Source: Stutzerimonas nitrititolerans (GTDB lineage Bacteria > Pseudomonadota > Gammaproteobacteria > Pseudomonadales > Pseudomonadaceae). From it: a DNA stretch of 64,000 bases. Of this stretch, positions 18,278 to 24,953 are shown one piece after another (position 1 is the first letter of the stretch; each line of letters begins with the position of its first letter). The stretch lies in contig NZ_RFFL01000014.1 of the NCBI RefSeq assembly GCF_003696285.1, positions 62,001 to 126,000 on the forward strand, read 5' to 3'. The notes beneath the pieces were generated by a model that saw nothing but the letters and a program-made list of their open reading frames with translations, made no database searches and was not told the origin of the DNA. The position numbers and the translations under genes are program-made.

Positions 18278-18484
18278 CTAGCAGGCCGCTGAAAAAACTA
18301 TCTGCGTTGGCAATACTGCGTTAAAAACGGCCTCAAAATGCTCATTTAGAACACCTAAACTGCGCTTTTGACTCACTGCGTTCGCCCTGCGGGCCAGCCT
18401 ACGGCTGTTACTTCGCTGCGCTACGTTTCGGCCGTTTTTGCCTTGTCTTGCCTGCCTCGCCTACGTTTTTCAACGGCCTGCTAG
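18278..18484. repeat. MITE-like element with 19-bp terminal inverted repeats
   Basis: A 207-bp noncoding unit bounded by CTAGCAGGCCGCTGAAAAA at 18278-18296 and the inverted copy at 18466-18484 (18 of 19 positions match, ends CTAG). The interior has no plausible gene. Such short inverted-repeat units are typical of non-autonomous transposon derivatives; no transposase is in the window. It fills almost the whole gap between agmR (start 18228) and the CXXCW gene, and its last bases provide that gene's stop codon. No clear target duplication is visible. Confidence 0.7.
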
Positions 18485-19038
18485 GGGCTGTTCAGCGGCT
18501 CCGGTGTTGCTGGATTCAGGGGCAGGCCGGCCTGTTCCCAGCCATCCACGCCATCGCGATACCAGTAGAGCCTCGTATAGCCCAGGGCGTGCGCCCGCCG
18601 GGTGGCGTTCCAGCCGAGCCAGCAATCGGAGCGGCAGTAGAATACCAGCGGGCGATCGCTCTGCCCCTGGCTGATGCGAGCCAGGTTCTCGGCGAAGTAA
18701 TCGGCCCATTGCGGCTGCAGCGTTCCATCACCGGTATTGGCCAGCCAGATGCTGCCGGGCAGGTTGGCGTGCGCCTCGGTTTCGATGAAGCGGCCTGCCA
18801 GCCACTGGCGACGATAGACATCCACCAGCACCAGCTGCGGCTCGTTATCCAGCAATGCGCGTAGCGACGCGGTGTCCAGCGTCTGCGCACCCTCGGCGGT
18901 GGCTGGCGTCGGGCTGCGGTAGTGCGCCTGGCGGTAACCTTCGGCTGAGAACAGCTCGCCGTCCGTTTGCGCAGGTGCTGCCTGGCTGAGCCCAAGGCAA
19001 ACCGTCGTGATGAGCAGTAATGGGGGGAACCGCGACAT
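18481..19038 (-). CDS. PQQ-dependent catabolism-associated CXXCW-motif protein (rhodanese-like)
   Basis: A 185-residue exported protein (signal peptide MSRFPPLLLITTVCLGLSQA to APA) with a rhodanese-like fold and the family motif CRSDCW at FYCRSDCWLGWNATRRA. Proteins of this type occur only near PQQ-dependent dehydrogenases and are thought to act in the periplasm in electron or thiol relay; the reaction is unproven. ATG 19038 follows AGGAAG; the frame is open upstream to 19308 but that part is not signal-like. The TAG stop at 18481-18483 belongs to the inverted end of the adjacent MITE-like element, so the native C-terminus may have differed. A candidate regulator site lies about 84 bases upstream. 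Confidence 0.82.
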   Translation of the reverse strand: MSRFPPLLLITTVCLGLSQAAPAQTDGELFSAEGYRQAHYRSPTPATAEGAQTLDTASLRALLDNEPQLVLVDVYRRQWLAGRFIETEAHANLPGSIWLANTGDGTLQPQWADYFAENLARISQGQSDRPLVFYCRSDCWLGWNATRRAHALGYTRLYWYRDGVDGWEQAGLPLNPATPEPLNSP

Positions 19039-19121
19039 CGTCTTGCTTCCTGAGTGTTCCGGTGACTCGATTACAGAACAATGGTGCTGGCTTTGAAATC
19101 CTACGATGGAGGCGAAAACTG

Positions 19122-19139
19122 GTACCAAAGTAGTAGGGG
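19122..19139 (+). promoter_or_regulatory. Candidate response-regulator site 1 (upstream of the CXXCW gene)
   Basis: GTACCAAAGTAGTAGGGG. The same 18-mer with one change recurs at 19950 before the response-regulator gene and a 14/18 match lies at 23578 before the cytochrome gene. The core TACCNNNGTA is an imperfect dyad, as expected for NarL/LuxR-type regulators. It sits about 84 bases upstream of the CXXCW start. Confidence 0.45.
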
Positions 19140-19173
19140 CTGTTCGTTCATCGTGCTTTCCTTGGGGGAGCAC

Positions 19174-19882
19174 GGGTTGGCACCGGACTGGCAAGTTTGT
19201 GTGTTGAATGAAAGTTTCGCTTTCGTGATCGTTTATCGATTTGCTCGATGGCGTGGGTTTCGCCCTGCTGGGCGACTCACTTTTTTCAGTCGCGAAAAAA
19301 GTAAGCAAAAACGCTTGCCCCTACATACGGCCCTGCGCTGCGCGCAGGGTTCGTTCGCTCCATCGCCGCTCCGAAGGCCGTCGTACAAGGGCCATCCTTG
19401 GCCCTTTACGACTCTCGCCGCATCCCTGCGGCTCGCCCTCTACGCAACGATTCCGCTCACCCTTCTGAAAGGGGCGGTTGGTGTCGCCTGTTGGTTCGTG
19501 CAAAAAGAAGCAAAGCCCAAGCAACACCAACAATCTTTCAAGCGACTCGGACCCCATCCCCCGTCAGGAGGCCGAGTGGAGGTGTTGCGCAGGGGGACGC
19601 GAGGCATGGACGCCGAGCGAGGAGCGAAGGGGCAGGGACGCCCCTTCGTGACGGCCCCCGGAGCGGCACCGGAGCGAGGGGAGTCTGGCCACAGGCCAGA
19701 CCCGGATGTCGGGCGCGCTTTCTCTTTGGTTACTTTCTCTTTCGCGCGAGCAAAGAGAAAGTGACTCGGCCGGGGGGCCGAAACCAGAAGTGTCAGCACA
19801 CTCGGTAATCGCCCTGATCTGCAAGCTACAAGCCTAAGCCAGCTGGCAGCACCACCCAAACTTGCCAGTCCGATATCAACCC
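19174..19882. repeat. Palindrome-rich noncoding element with 26-bp inverted ends
   Basis: The ends 19174-19199 and 19857-19882 are inverted copies (22 of 26 match, including a perfect 16-base block CGGACTGGCAAGTTTG at 19184-19199 against 19857-19872). Between them lie at least seven perfect hairpins: 19279-19302 (9 bp), 19331-19349 (7), 19387-19406 (8), 19417-19432 (6), 19625-19648 (9), 19683-19701 (8) and 19732-19762 (11). The first and last hairpins resemble each other in inverse orientation. An open frame crosses the unit but follows the palindromes and has low-complexity basic composition, so I do not call a gene. It may be a mobile or structured repeat; the outer part could also influence transcription of both flanking genes. 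Confidence 0.6.
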
Positions 19883-19949
19883 TCATGTCGCACCGCGCAC
19901 CAGACACCAGCGGAAGCCATGAAAATGCACGGAAAGTAGCGCTCCGGCA

Positions 19950-19967
19950 GTACCAAGGTAGTAGGGG
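19950..19967 (+). promoter_or_regulatory. Candidate response-regulator site 2 (upstream of the EraR-like gene)
   Basis: GTACCAAGGTAGTAGGGG, 17 of 18 identical to the copy at 19122 and with a perfect TACC-AA-GGTA dyad core. It ends 87 bases before the GTG start at 20055, a typical activator position. Confidence 0.45.
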
Positions 19968-20054
19968 GGCGAGCGTTTCCAGGTTCTAGCATGGGGTTGT
20001 CCGAAAACAGAACCGGGGCATACAACGACCACCCCGTGGCATCGGAGGTAGCCT

Positions 20055-20714
20055 GTGAAGATTCTTCTGGTGGACGACCACGCCATGGTGCGTCAGGGCT
20101 GCGCCGCGCTGCTGCGTGCGGTACTGCCCGAAGTGCAACTGAGCGAGGCCTGCGATGGCGAACAGGCGCTGGACGAGTGCCAGCGGGACATTCCCAGCCT
20201 GGTGATCATGGACATCGGCCTGCCGGGCATCAGCGGCCTGGAAACCACGCGGCGCTTGCGTCAGCGCTTGCCGCAGTTGCGGGTACTGTTCTTCAGCATG
20301 CACGACGAGCTGACCCTGGTTCGCCAGGCGCTGGATGCCGGTGCGGCGGGCTACATCACCAAGGGCGCCTCGCCGCAGGTGCTGATCGACGCGGTGCGGC
20401 GCGTCCTCTCCGGCCATGCCTATATCGAGCAACCGCTGGCGACCGAACTGGCGCGCAATCCGGTTCATGGCGGCTCGCCGGACCCGCGCCTGCAGGGCAT
20501 GACCCAGCGCGAATTCGAAATCTTCGTGATGCTCGCCAGGGGCACGCCTGCCCGGCAGATCGCCGAGCAGCTGTGCATCAGCGGCAAGACCGTCTCCAAC
20601 TACCTGACCCTGCTCAAGAGCAAGCTTCAGGTCGGCTCGCACGCCGAGCTGGTACACCTGGCCATCGATACCGGCGTGCTGCGCGTTGGCGAGCGAAGGA
20701 TGGTCCAGGCGTAG
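20055..20714 (+). CDS. LuxR-family response regulator, EraR/ExaE type
   Basis: 219 residues: receiver domain with D7/D8, phosphoacceptor D53 (VIMDIGLPGISG) and YITKGAS, and a LuxR-type HTH (MTQREFEIFVMLARGTPARQIAEQLCISGKTVSNYLTLLKSKL). By resemblance and position it corresponds to EraR/ExaE, the direct activator of exaA in P. aeruginosa. Its usual cognate kinase (EraS/ExaD) is not adjacent or elsewhere in the window, so it is an orphan here. The start is GTG 20055 with CGGAGGT seven bases upstream. The gene is convergent with the pentapeptide gene, 32 bases apart. Confidence 0.8.
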   Translation: MKILLVDDHAMVRQGCAALLRAVLPEVQLSEACDGEQALDECQRDIPSLVIMDIGLPGISGLETTRRLRQRLPQLRVLFFSMHDELTLVRQALDAGAAGYITKGASPQVLIDAVRRVLSGHAYIEQPLATELARNPVHGGSPDPRLQGMTQREFEIFVMLARGTPARQIAEQLCISGKTVSNYLTLLKSKLQVGSHAELVHLAIDTGVLRVGERRMVQA

Positions 20715-20746
20715 TTCCCGCTCGGCAACGCGGCGCTTCGCCAAGG

Positions 20747-21394
20747 CTACTTTTCCCAATCCATCGGGCAATCCGTGCAGCCTTCCATGTTGGTGCCCTG
20801 GAAGGACGCGTAATGCCGCCGCGCACCTGTGAGAATGGCATTCTCGAGGTTGGCGTCATTGAGCTTGGCTTCCTGCAGGTTGGCGTCGATCAGGCTGGCG
20901 CCCTTGAGATCGGCCTTGCTCAGCCAGGTCATTTCCAGGTCGGCGGCGCGCAAATCACTGCCGTGCATCTTGGCGCCGCTCATGCGGGCGAACTCGAGGT
21001 AGGCGGCGGTGAGATTGGCGCCCTTGAATTGCGCCGCCTGGGCGAACAATCCCCAGCCCTGGATGGCTACCAACTGGGCGTCGGTGAAGTTGGCCAGGCG
21101 CAGATTGGCCTGTTGCAGGCTGGCGCGATTGAGGGTGGCGCCGGTGAGGTTGGCCTTTTCCAGGTTGGCGAGATCAAGGATGGCATGGCGCAGGTTGGCT
21201 CCGGAAAGGTCGGCGCCGGCCAGGTTGATCTTGCGCAGGTCCTGGTTGCTGAGGTCGGCACCGCGTAGGTCGGCGTTGGCGCATTGGCTTTCCGGCTGCA
21301 GGGTGCAACCGTTGACGGTCAGGGGCTGATCGTCCGCGGCGAAGGCCGAGGCGGTAGCGAGCAGCAAGGGGAGTAGCAGGCTGGACGTTTTCAT
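20747..21394 (-). CDS. Exported pentapeptide-repeat protein of the quinoprotein cluster
   Basis: 215 residues with a signal peptide (MKTSSLLLPLLLATASAFA-A) and about 25 tandem A(D/N)LXX pentapeptides from roughly residue 42 to 195 (ANADLRGADLSNQDL and so on), predicting a right-handed quadrilateral beta-helix. Cysteines flank the helix: two near NGCTLQPESQC and two near EGCTDC, possibly disulfide caps in the periplasm. A pentapeptide gene sits next to the PQQ ethanol dehydrogenase in other Pseudomonas too, but its role is not established. The start ATG 21394 was chosen from the signal peptide; ATG 21406 is possible. It lies downstream of exaA on the same strand with a hairpin region between. 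Confidence 0.82.
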   Translation of the reverse strand: MKTSSLLLPLLLATASAFAADDQPLTVNGCTLQPESQCANADLRGADLSNQDLRKINLAGADLSGANLRHAILDLANLEKANLTGATLNRASLQQANLRLANFTDAQLVAIQGWGLFAQAAQFKGANLTAAYLEFARMSGAKMHGSDLRAADLEMTWLSKADLKGASLIDANLQEAKLNDANLENAILTGARRHYASFQGTNMEGCTDCPMDWEK

Positions 21395-21415
21395 GTTGGG
21401 ACCCATGCATTGGTC

Positions 21416-21475
21416 GGGCGCCGGGGCGCCCGTTCCGAGTGAATAGGCCGTGCCCGCGACAGCGCAGGCACGGCC
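21416..21475 (-). terminator. Two hairpins between exaA and the pentapeptide gene
   Basis: A perfect 9-bp stem (GGCCGTGCC with GGCACGGCC, 21446-21475) just after the exaA stop and a second short GC stem (GGGCGCC with GGCGCCC, 21416-21431). No T-run, so attenuation or mRNA stabilisation is as likely as full termination. Confidence 0.45.
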
Positions 21476-21481
21476 GGGACA

Positions 21482-23353
21482 TCAACGCTTGGCGGTCTTG
21501 TTTTCCCATGCGGGCAACTTGAACACCCAGAACGAGCCGCCCTGTGCGACCGGCTTGGTCAGCTCGGCCATGTCGCCGCCCCACAGCGGCACGGCGCCGC
21601 CGTAGCCGACGGTCACGCCGATGTACTGCTCGCCGTCCTGCTCCCAGGTCACGGGCGGGGAGATGATTCCGCTGCCGGTCTGGAATTTCCACAGCTCGTC
21701 GCCGGTCTTGGCGTCGAAGGCCTTGAAGTAGCCGTCGCTGGTACCGGTGAACACCAGGTTGCCCTTGGTGGCCAGTACGCCGGCCCACAGCGGCAACTTC
21801 TCCTTGTGTTCCCACTCCACCTTGCCGGTGGTGGGGTTCATGGCGCGCAGGACGCCGACGTGGTCGTCATACATGCGCTTGATGCGGAAGCCCTGGCCGA
21901 GGTAGGCCGAACCCTTCTTGTAGCTGACTTCCTCGGTCCAGTAGTCCTCCTTCCAGTGGTTGGCGGGCACATAGAACAGGCCGGTGTCCTGGCTGTAGGC
22001 CATGGGGTTCCAGTTCTTGCCGCCGAGGAAGGGCGGCGAGACCTCGACCGACTTGCCGTGCTTCTCGCCTGGCTCGGGCTTGGGTGGGCGCTGGCCTTCG
22101 TTCTCGATCGGGCGTCCGGTCTTGAGGTCGATGCCCTTGGCCCAGGTGATGTTATCGACGAAGGGGAAGGCGTTCTGCAACTTGCCATCCTTGCGGTCGA
22201 CCACGTAGAAGAAGCCGTTGCGGTCGGCGTGGGCGGTGGCTTTCACCGTCTTGCCGTTCTTGTCCTTGTAGTCGAACAGCACCAGTTCGTTGTTGCCGGA
22301 GAAGTCCCAGGCATCGTTCGGCGTGTGCTGGTAGAACCACTTCACTTCGCCGGTGCTCGGGTCGACGCCGACCTGGCCGGAGGTATAGAGGCTGTCGTAG
22401 TCCTGCGGCTTGCCATCCTTGGAAGTGCGTGCCCAGCCGTTCCACGGCGCGGGGTTGCCGGCGCCGACGATGATGGTATTGGTCTCGGCATCGAAGCTCG
22501 CGCTCTGCCACGGTGCGCCGCCGCCCTGGCTCCAGGCTTCGACCTTGCCGGTGGGGGAGTTGGGGTCGTCCGGCCAGGACGGTGCCTTGATGTCGCCGGT
22601 GGGGGTACTGTCCTTGCCGTTCAGGCGGCCCACGTGGCCTTCGACGAAGGGCCGCATCCAGATTTCCTCGCCGGTGTCCGGGTCGCGAGCGAAGAGCTTG
22701 CCGACCACGCCGAATTCGTCACCGGAGCTGCCGTGGATCAGCAGCACCTTGCCGGTCTTGCCGTCCTTCACGAGGGTCGGCGCGCCGGTCATGGTGTAGC
22801 CGGCGCCGTGATCGCCGAACTTCTTGTTCCAGACGACCTTGCCGGTGTCCTTGTTCAGCGCCACGACGCGGGCGTCGAGGGTGCCGAAGTAGATCTTGTC
22901 GCCATAGATGGCGGCGCCACGGTTGACCACGTCGCAGCAGGGGCGAATGTCGTCGGGCAGGCGGTGGGCGTAGCTCCACAGGCGCTTGCCGGTCTTGGCA
23001 TCCAGGGCGAAGACGCGCGAATAGGAGCCGGTCACGTAGATCACGCCATCGTGGATAAGGGCCTGGGATTCCTGGCCGCGCTGTTTCTCGTCGCCGAAGG
23101 AGAACGACCAGGCCGGCGTCAGCTTGAAGACGTTCTTGTCGTTGACCAGAGCCAGCGGGCTGAAGCGTTGGGCGTGGGTGCCCAGGCCATATTGCAGGAC
23201 GTTATGGGTGGAGAGATGGTCGTTGGCAATGTCTTCCCAGCTGACCGGCTTGGCCTGGGCGGTGCCGATCAGTGCAAGGCTGCCCGCCAGCGCCAGGCAT
23301 TGCACGGCGAGGGCGAGGGGACGTTTGCTGCCGGGGTGCGATCTTGTTGTCAT
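21482..23353 (-). CDS. exaA: PQQ-dependent ethanol dehydrogenase (Ca-type quinoprotein)
   Basis: A 623-residue periplasmic quinoprotein oxidising primary alcohols to aldehydes with electrons passed to cytochrome c550. The signal peptide ends AQA after residue 34. The mature protein has the vicinal Cys105-Cys106 disulfide (RPCCDVV), the catalytic aspartate at mature position 316 (AWDFSGNN) and the W-rich eight-bladed propeller repeats. Numbering coincides with P. aeruginosa QEDH. Two residues after the catalytic Asp there is Ser, not the extra Asp of lanthanide enzymes (PedH, XoxF), so this is the calcium form (ExaA/PedE). ATG 23353; divergent from the cytochrome gene over 350 bases. Confidence 0.95.
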   Translation of the reverse strand: MTTRSHPGSKRPLALAVQCLALAGSLALIGTAQAKPVSWEDIANDHLSTHNVLQYGLGTHAQRFSPLALVNDKNVFKLTPAWSFSFGDEKQRGQESQALIHDGVIYVTGSYSRVFALDAKTGKRLWSYAHRLPDDIRPCCDVVNRGAAIYGDKIYFGTLDARVVALNKDTGKVVWNKKFGDHGAGYTMTGAPTLVKDGKTGKVLLIHGSSGDEFGVVGKLFARDPDTGEEIWMRPFVEGHVGRLNGKDSTPTGDIKAPSWPDDPNSPTGKVEAWSQGGGAPWQSASFDAETNTIIVGAGNPAPWNGWARTSKDGKPQDYDSLYTSGQVGVDPSTGEVKWFYQHTPNDAWDFSGNNELVLFDYKDKNGKTVKATAHADRNGFFYVVDRKDGKLQNAFPFVDNITWAKGIDLKTGRPIENEGQRPPKPEPGEKHGKSVEVSPPFLGGKNWNPMAYSQDTGLFYVPANHWKEDYWTEEVSYKKGSAYLGQGFRIKRMYDDHVGVLRAMNPTTGKVEWEHKEKLPLWAGVLATKGNLVFTGTSDGYFKAFDAKTGDELWKFQTGSGIISPPVTWEQDGEQYIGVTVGYGGAVPLWGGDMAELTKPVAQGGSFWVFKLPAWENKTAKR

Positions 23354-23703
23354 GGTTGCGATTCCCTTGGTCGGTTCGGACTAGGCCATCGGCGCAATGC
23401 GCAGACGTGGTGTCTGGCATGAGCGACGACCTGGCGAATCGATTATTGGAAGCGCGGCGCCGGGGCCGATACGGAAAAACTCCCGCGAACGCCGGGAAAA
23501 CTTCCCAAACGCCTGGTGATTTGGCCTTGCTCCCCAAGTGCCGTTCGACCTGCTGCCAAAGGCGGTGGCGAAACCCGCTACCAAGGGAGGAGGCGCCGGC
23601 ATCCAAAGCAGGATTCTGTCGACCCGACAGCATCGCCAACATGACCGCCATGCGCTCCCGACGGGGGCTGCCTTGCACGGTTTCACGAAACGAGGTGGTA
23701 GTC
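23354..23703. promoter_or_regulatory. Divergent control region of exaA and the cytochrome c550 gene
   Basis: 350 bases without a gene. It holds a 14/18 match to the shared motif (23578-23595, see separate entry), short inverted pieces around 23475-23510 (CTCCCGCGAACGCCGGGAAA), and a GAGGTGG ribosome site at 23690. I could not pick a convincing sigma-70 or sigma-54 promoter for either gene. Confidence 0.5.
23578..23595 (+). promoter_or_regulatory. Candidate response-regulator site 3 (upstream of cytochrome c550 gene)
   Basis: CTACCAAGGGAGGAGGCG matches the 19950 copy at 14 of 18 positions, keeping TACCAAGG and the AGG tail, about 108 bases before the ATG at 23704. The dyad is weaker than in the other two copies. 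Confidence 0.35.
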
Positions 23704-24141
23704 ATGAACAACAAGAATCCAATGCGCGTACTCCTGGCCGCAGGCCTGCTCGCGATGTCCGGCCTGGCGCTGGCACACGGTGATGTCGTACCCCATGCGG
23801 TCGAGACCAAGGGCCTGCCCGAGCTCGGTGAAGAATGGGTGGACGAGAACCCCTATCGTGAACCGGGCGAGCATCACGACCTGGCCGTGGAGATCGGCTC
23901 TTCGGCCTACAACCAGAACTGCGCCCGTTGCCACGGGCTGGAAGCCATCTCTGGCGGCATCGCCCCGGACCTGCGTGAACTGGAGGCCGATATAAGCGGT
24001 GACGAATGGTTCAAGGAGCGCGTGATCAACGGCGCGGTGCGCGACGGTGCGGTGTACATGCCACGCATGGCCGACACCCTCAGCCAGGAAGCGTTGTGGG
24101 CGATCCGCACCTATATAGAAAACGAGGCGGCCAAGCAGTAA
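23704..24141 (+). CDS. exaB: Cytochrome c550, electron acceptor of the quinoprotein dehydrogenase
   Basis: A 145-residue periplasmic class I cytochrome c: signal peptide to LALA-H, a single haem-binding CARCH motif (NCARCHGLEAISGG) and a distal methionine in YMPRMAD. This corresponds to ExaB/PedF, which takes electrons from ExaA-type enzymes toward a terminal oxidase. ATG 23704 (MNNKNPMRV) follows GAGGTGG. It begins a three-gene run with the SoxYZ-like and MBL genes (gaps 29 and 33 bases), all divergent from exaA. Confidence 0.9.
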   Translation: MNNKNPMRVLLAAGLLAMSGLALAHGDVVPHAVETKGLPELGEEWVDENPYREPGEHHDLAVEIGSSAYNQNCARCHGLEAISGGIAPDLRELEADISGDEWFKERVINGAVRDGAVYMPRMADTLSQEALWAIRTYIENEAAKQ

Positions 24142-24170
24142 AAGACAGCGCTCTGCGCGGGAGAGTCGAT

Positions 24171-24920
24171 ATGCGCGTTCGTGAACTGCTGCTGGTCTTC
24201 ACCCTGTTGCCGCTGGACGGGGTGTTGGCCGCTCAGCCCGACCCGCTGCAATCGGTCATGTGGCAGCACCACCACGAGCGCGTGCTGAACGGCGAGCCCT
24301 ATGTGTTCGACGATCGCGTCAAGGTACTGGTACCGCCCTTCGCCGAAGACGCTCGCCAGGTACCGATGCATGTCGATGCGCGCGCGCTGGGCGATGAGGT
24401 GGTGCGCATCGAAGCCTGGGCCGAGCTCAATCCCATCCCGCGCGTGTTCAGCTTCGTTCCGGGCGAGCAGGTCGTGCCGCTGGTGGCCATTCGCTTTCGC
24501 GTGGAGCAGGCCACGCCGATCCGCGCGGCGGTACTCACGCGAGATGGTGTCTGGCACGTGGGCTCGGCCCGGGTGGATGCCGCCGGCGGCGGCTGTTCGG
24601 CGCCGAGTGTGGTGCGCACCCAGCCCGGCTGGGAACAGCGGCTGGGAAGGGTAGTGGGCGGTCGTTTCGAGCGCGCTGCCGGCAGCCGTCTGCGCTTGCA
24701 GGTCTCGCACCCGATGGACAACGGCCTGGTCGGCGGCATTCCCGAGTTCTTCCTCAACCAGGCCGAACTGCGCGACACGGAAGGCAACACCCTGGCGACG
24801 CTGGAACTATACCCCGCCGTCAGCGAGAACCCGACGCTGAGTCTGGAAGTGAAGGGCCAGCAAAGCAGCCGCCTGTGGCTGCGCGACAACAACGGCAACG
24901 AGTTCGAAGCGGCGTTGTAG
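24171..24920 (+). CDS. Quinoprotein dehydrogenase-associated SoxYZ-like carrier
   Basis: 249 residues with a signal peptide (to VLA-A), an N-terminal half resembling SoxY including a glycine-cysteine segment GGGCSAPS at about residue 142, and a C-terminal SoxZ-like immunoglobulin fold (LRLQVSHPMDNGL). In sulfur oxidation SoxYZ carries substrates on a swinging cysteine; the fused quinoprotein-linked family keeps the cysteine within the chain and has no known substrate. It sits between the cytochrome and the MBL hydrolase genes, the normal relay order. ATG 24171 follows GGGAGAG. Confidence 0.82.
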   Translation: MRVRELLLVFTLLPLDGVLAAQPDPLQSVMWQHHHERVLNGEPYVFDDRVKVLVPPFAEDARQVPMHVDARALGDEVVRIEAWAELNPIPRVFSFVPGEQVVPLVAIRFRVEQATPIRAAVLTRDGVWHVGSARVDAAGGGCSAPSVVRTQPGWEQRLGRVVGGRFERAAGSRLRLQVSHPMDNGLVGGIPEFFLNQAELRDTEGNTLATLELYPAVSENPTLSLEVKGQQSSRLWLRDNNGNEFEAAL

Positions 24921-24953
24921 CGTGCCGCAGTTCACTCAAGCCAAGGAGGCCAC

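Noticed and set aside
19081-19764. A 227-codon plus-strand open frame across the palindrome-rich region
   Set aside because: It follows hairpin sequence, is rich in R, G, P and K with no fold signature, has no ribosome site, and starts outside the element, so it is probably chance.
19122-19967. The two 18-bp direct repeats as a target-site duplication around the 19174-19882 element
   Set aside because: They lie 34 and 67 bases away from the inverted ends, and a third related copy precedes the cytochrome gene, which fits a regulator site better.
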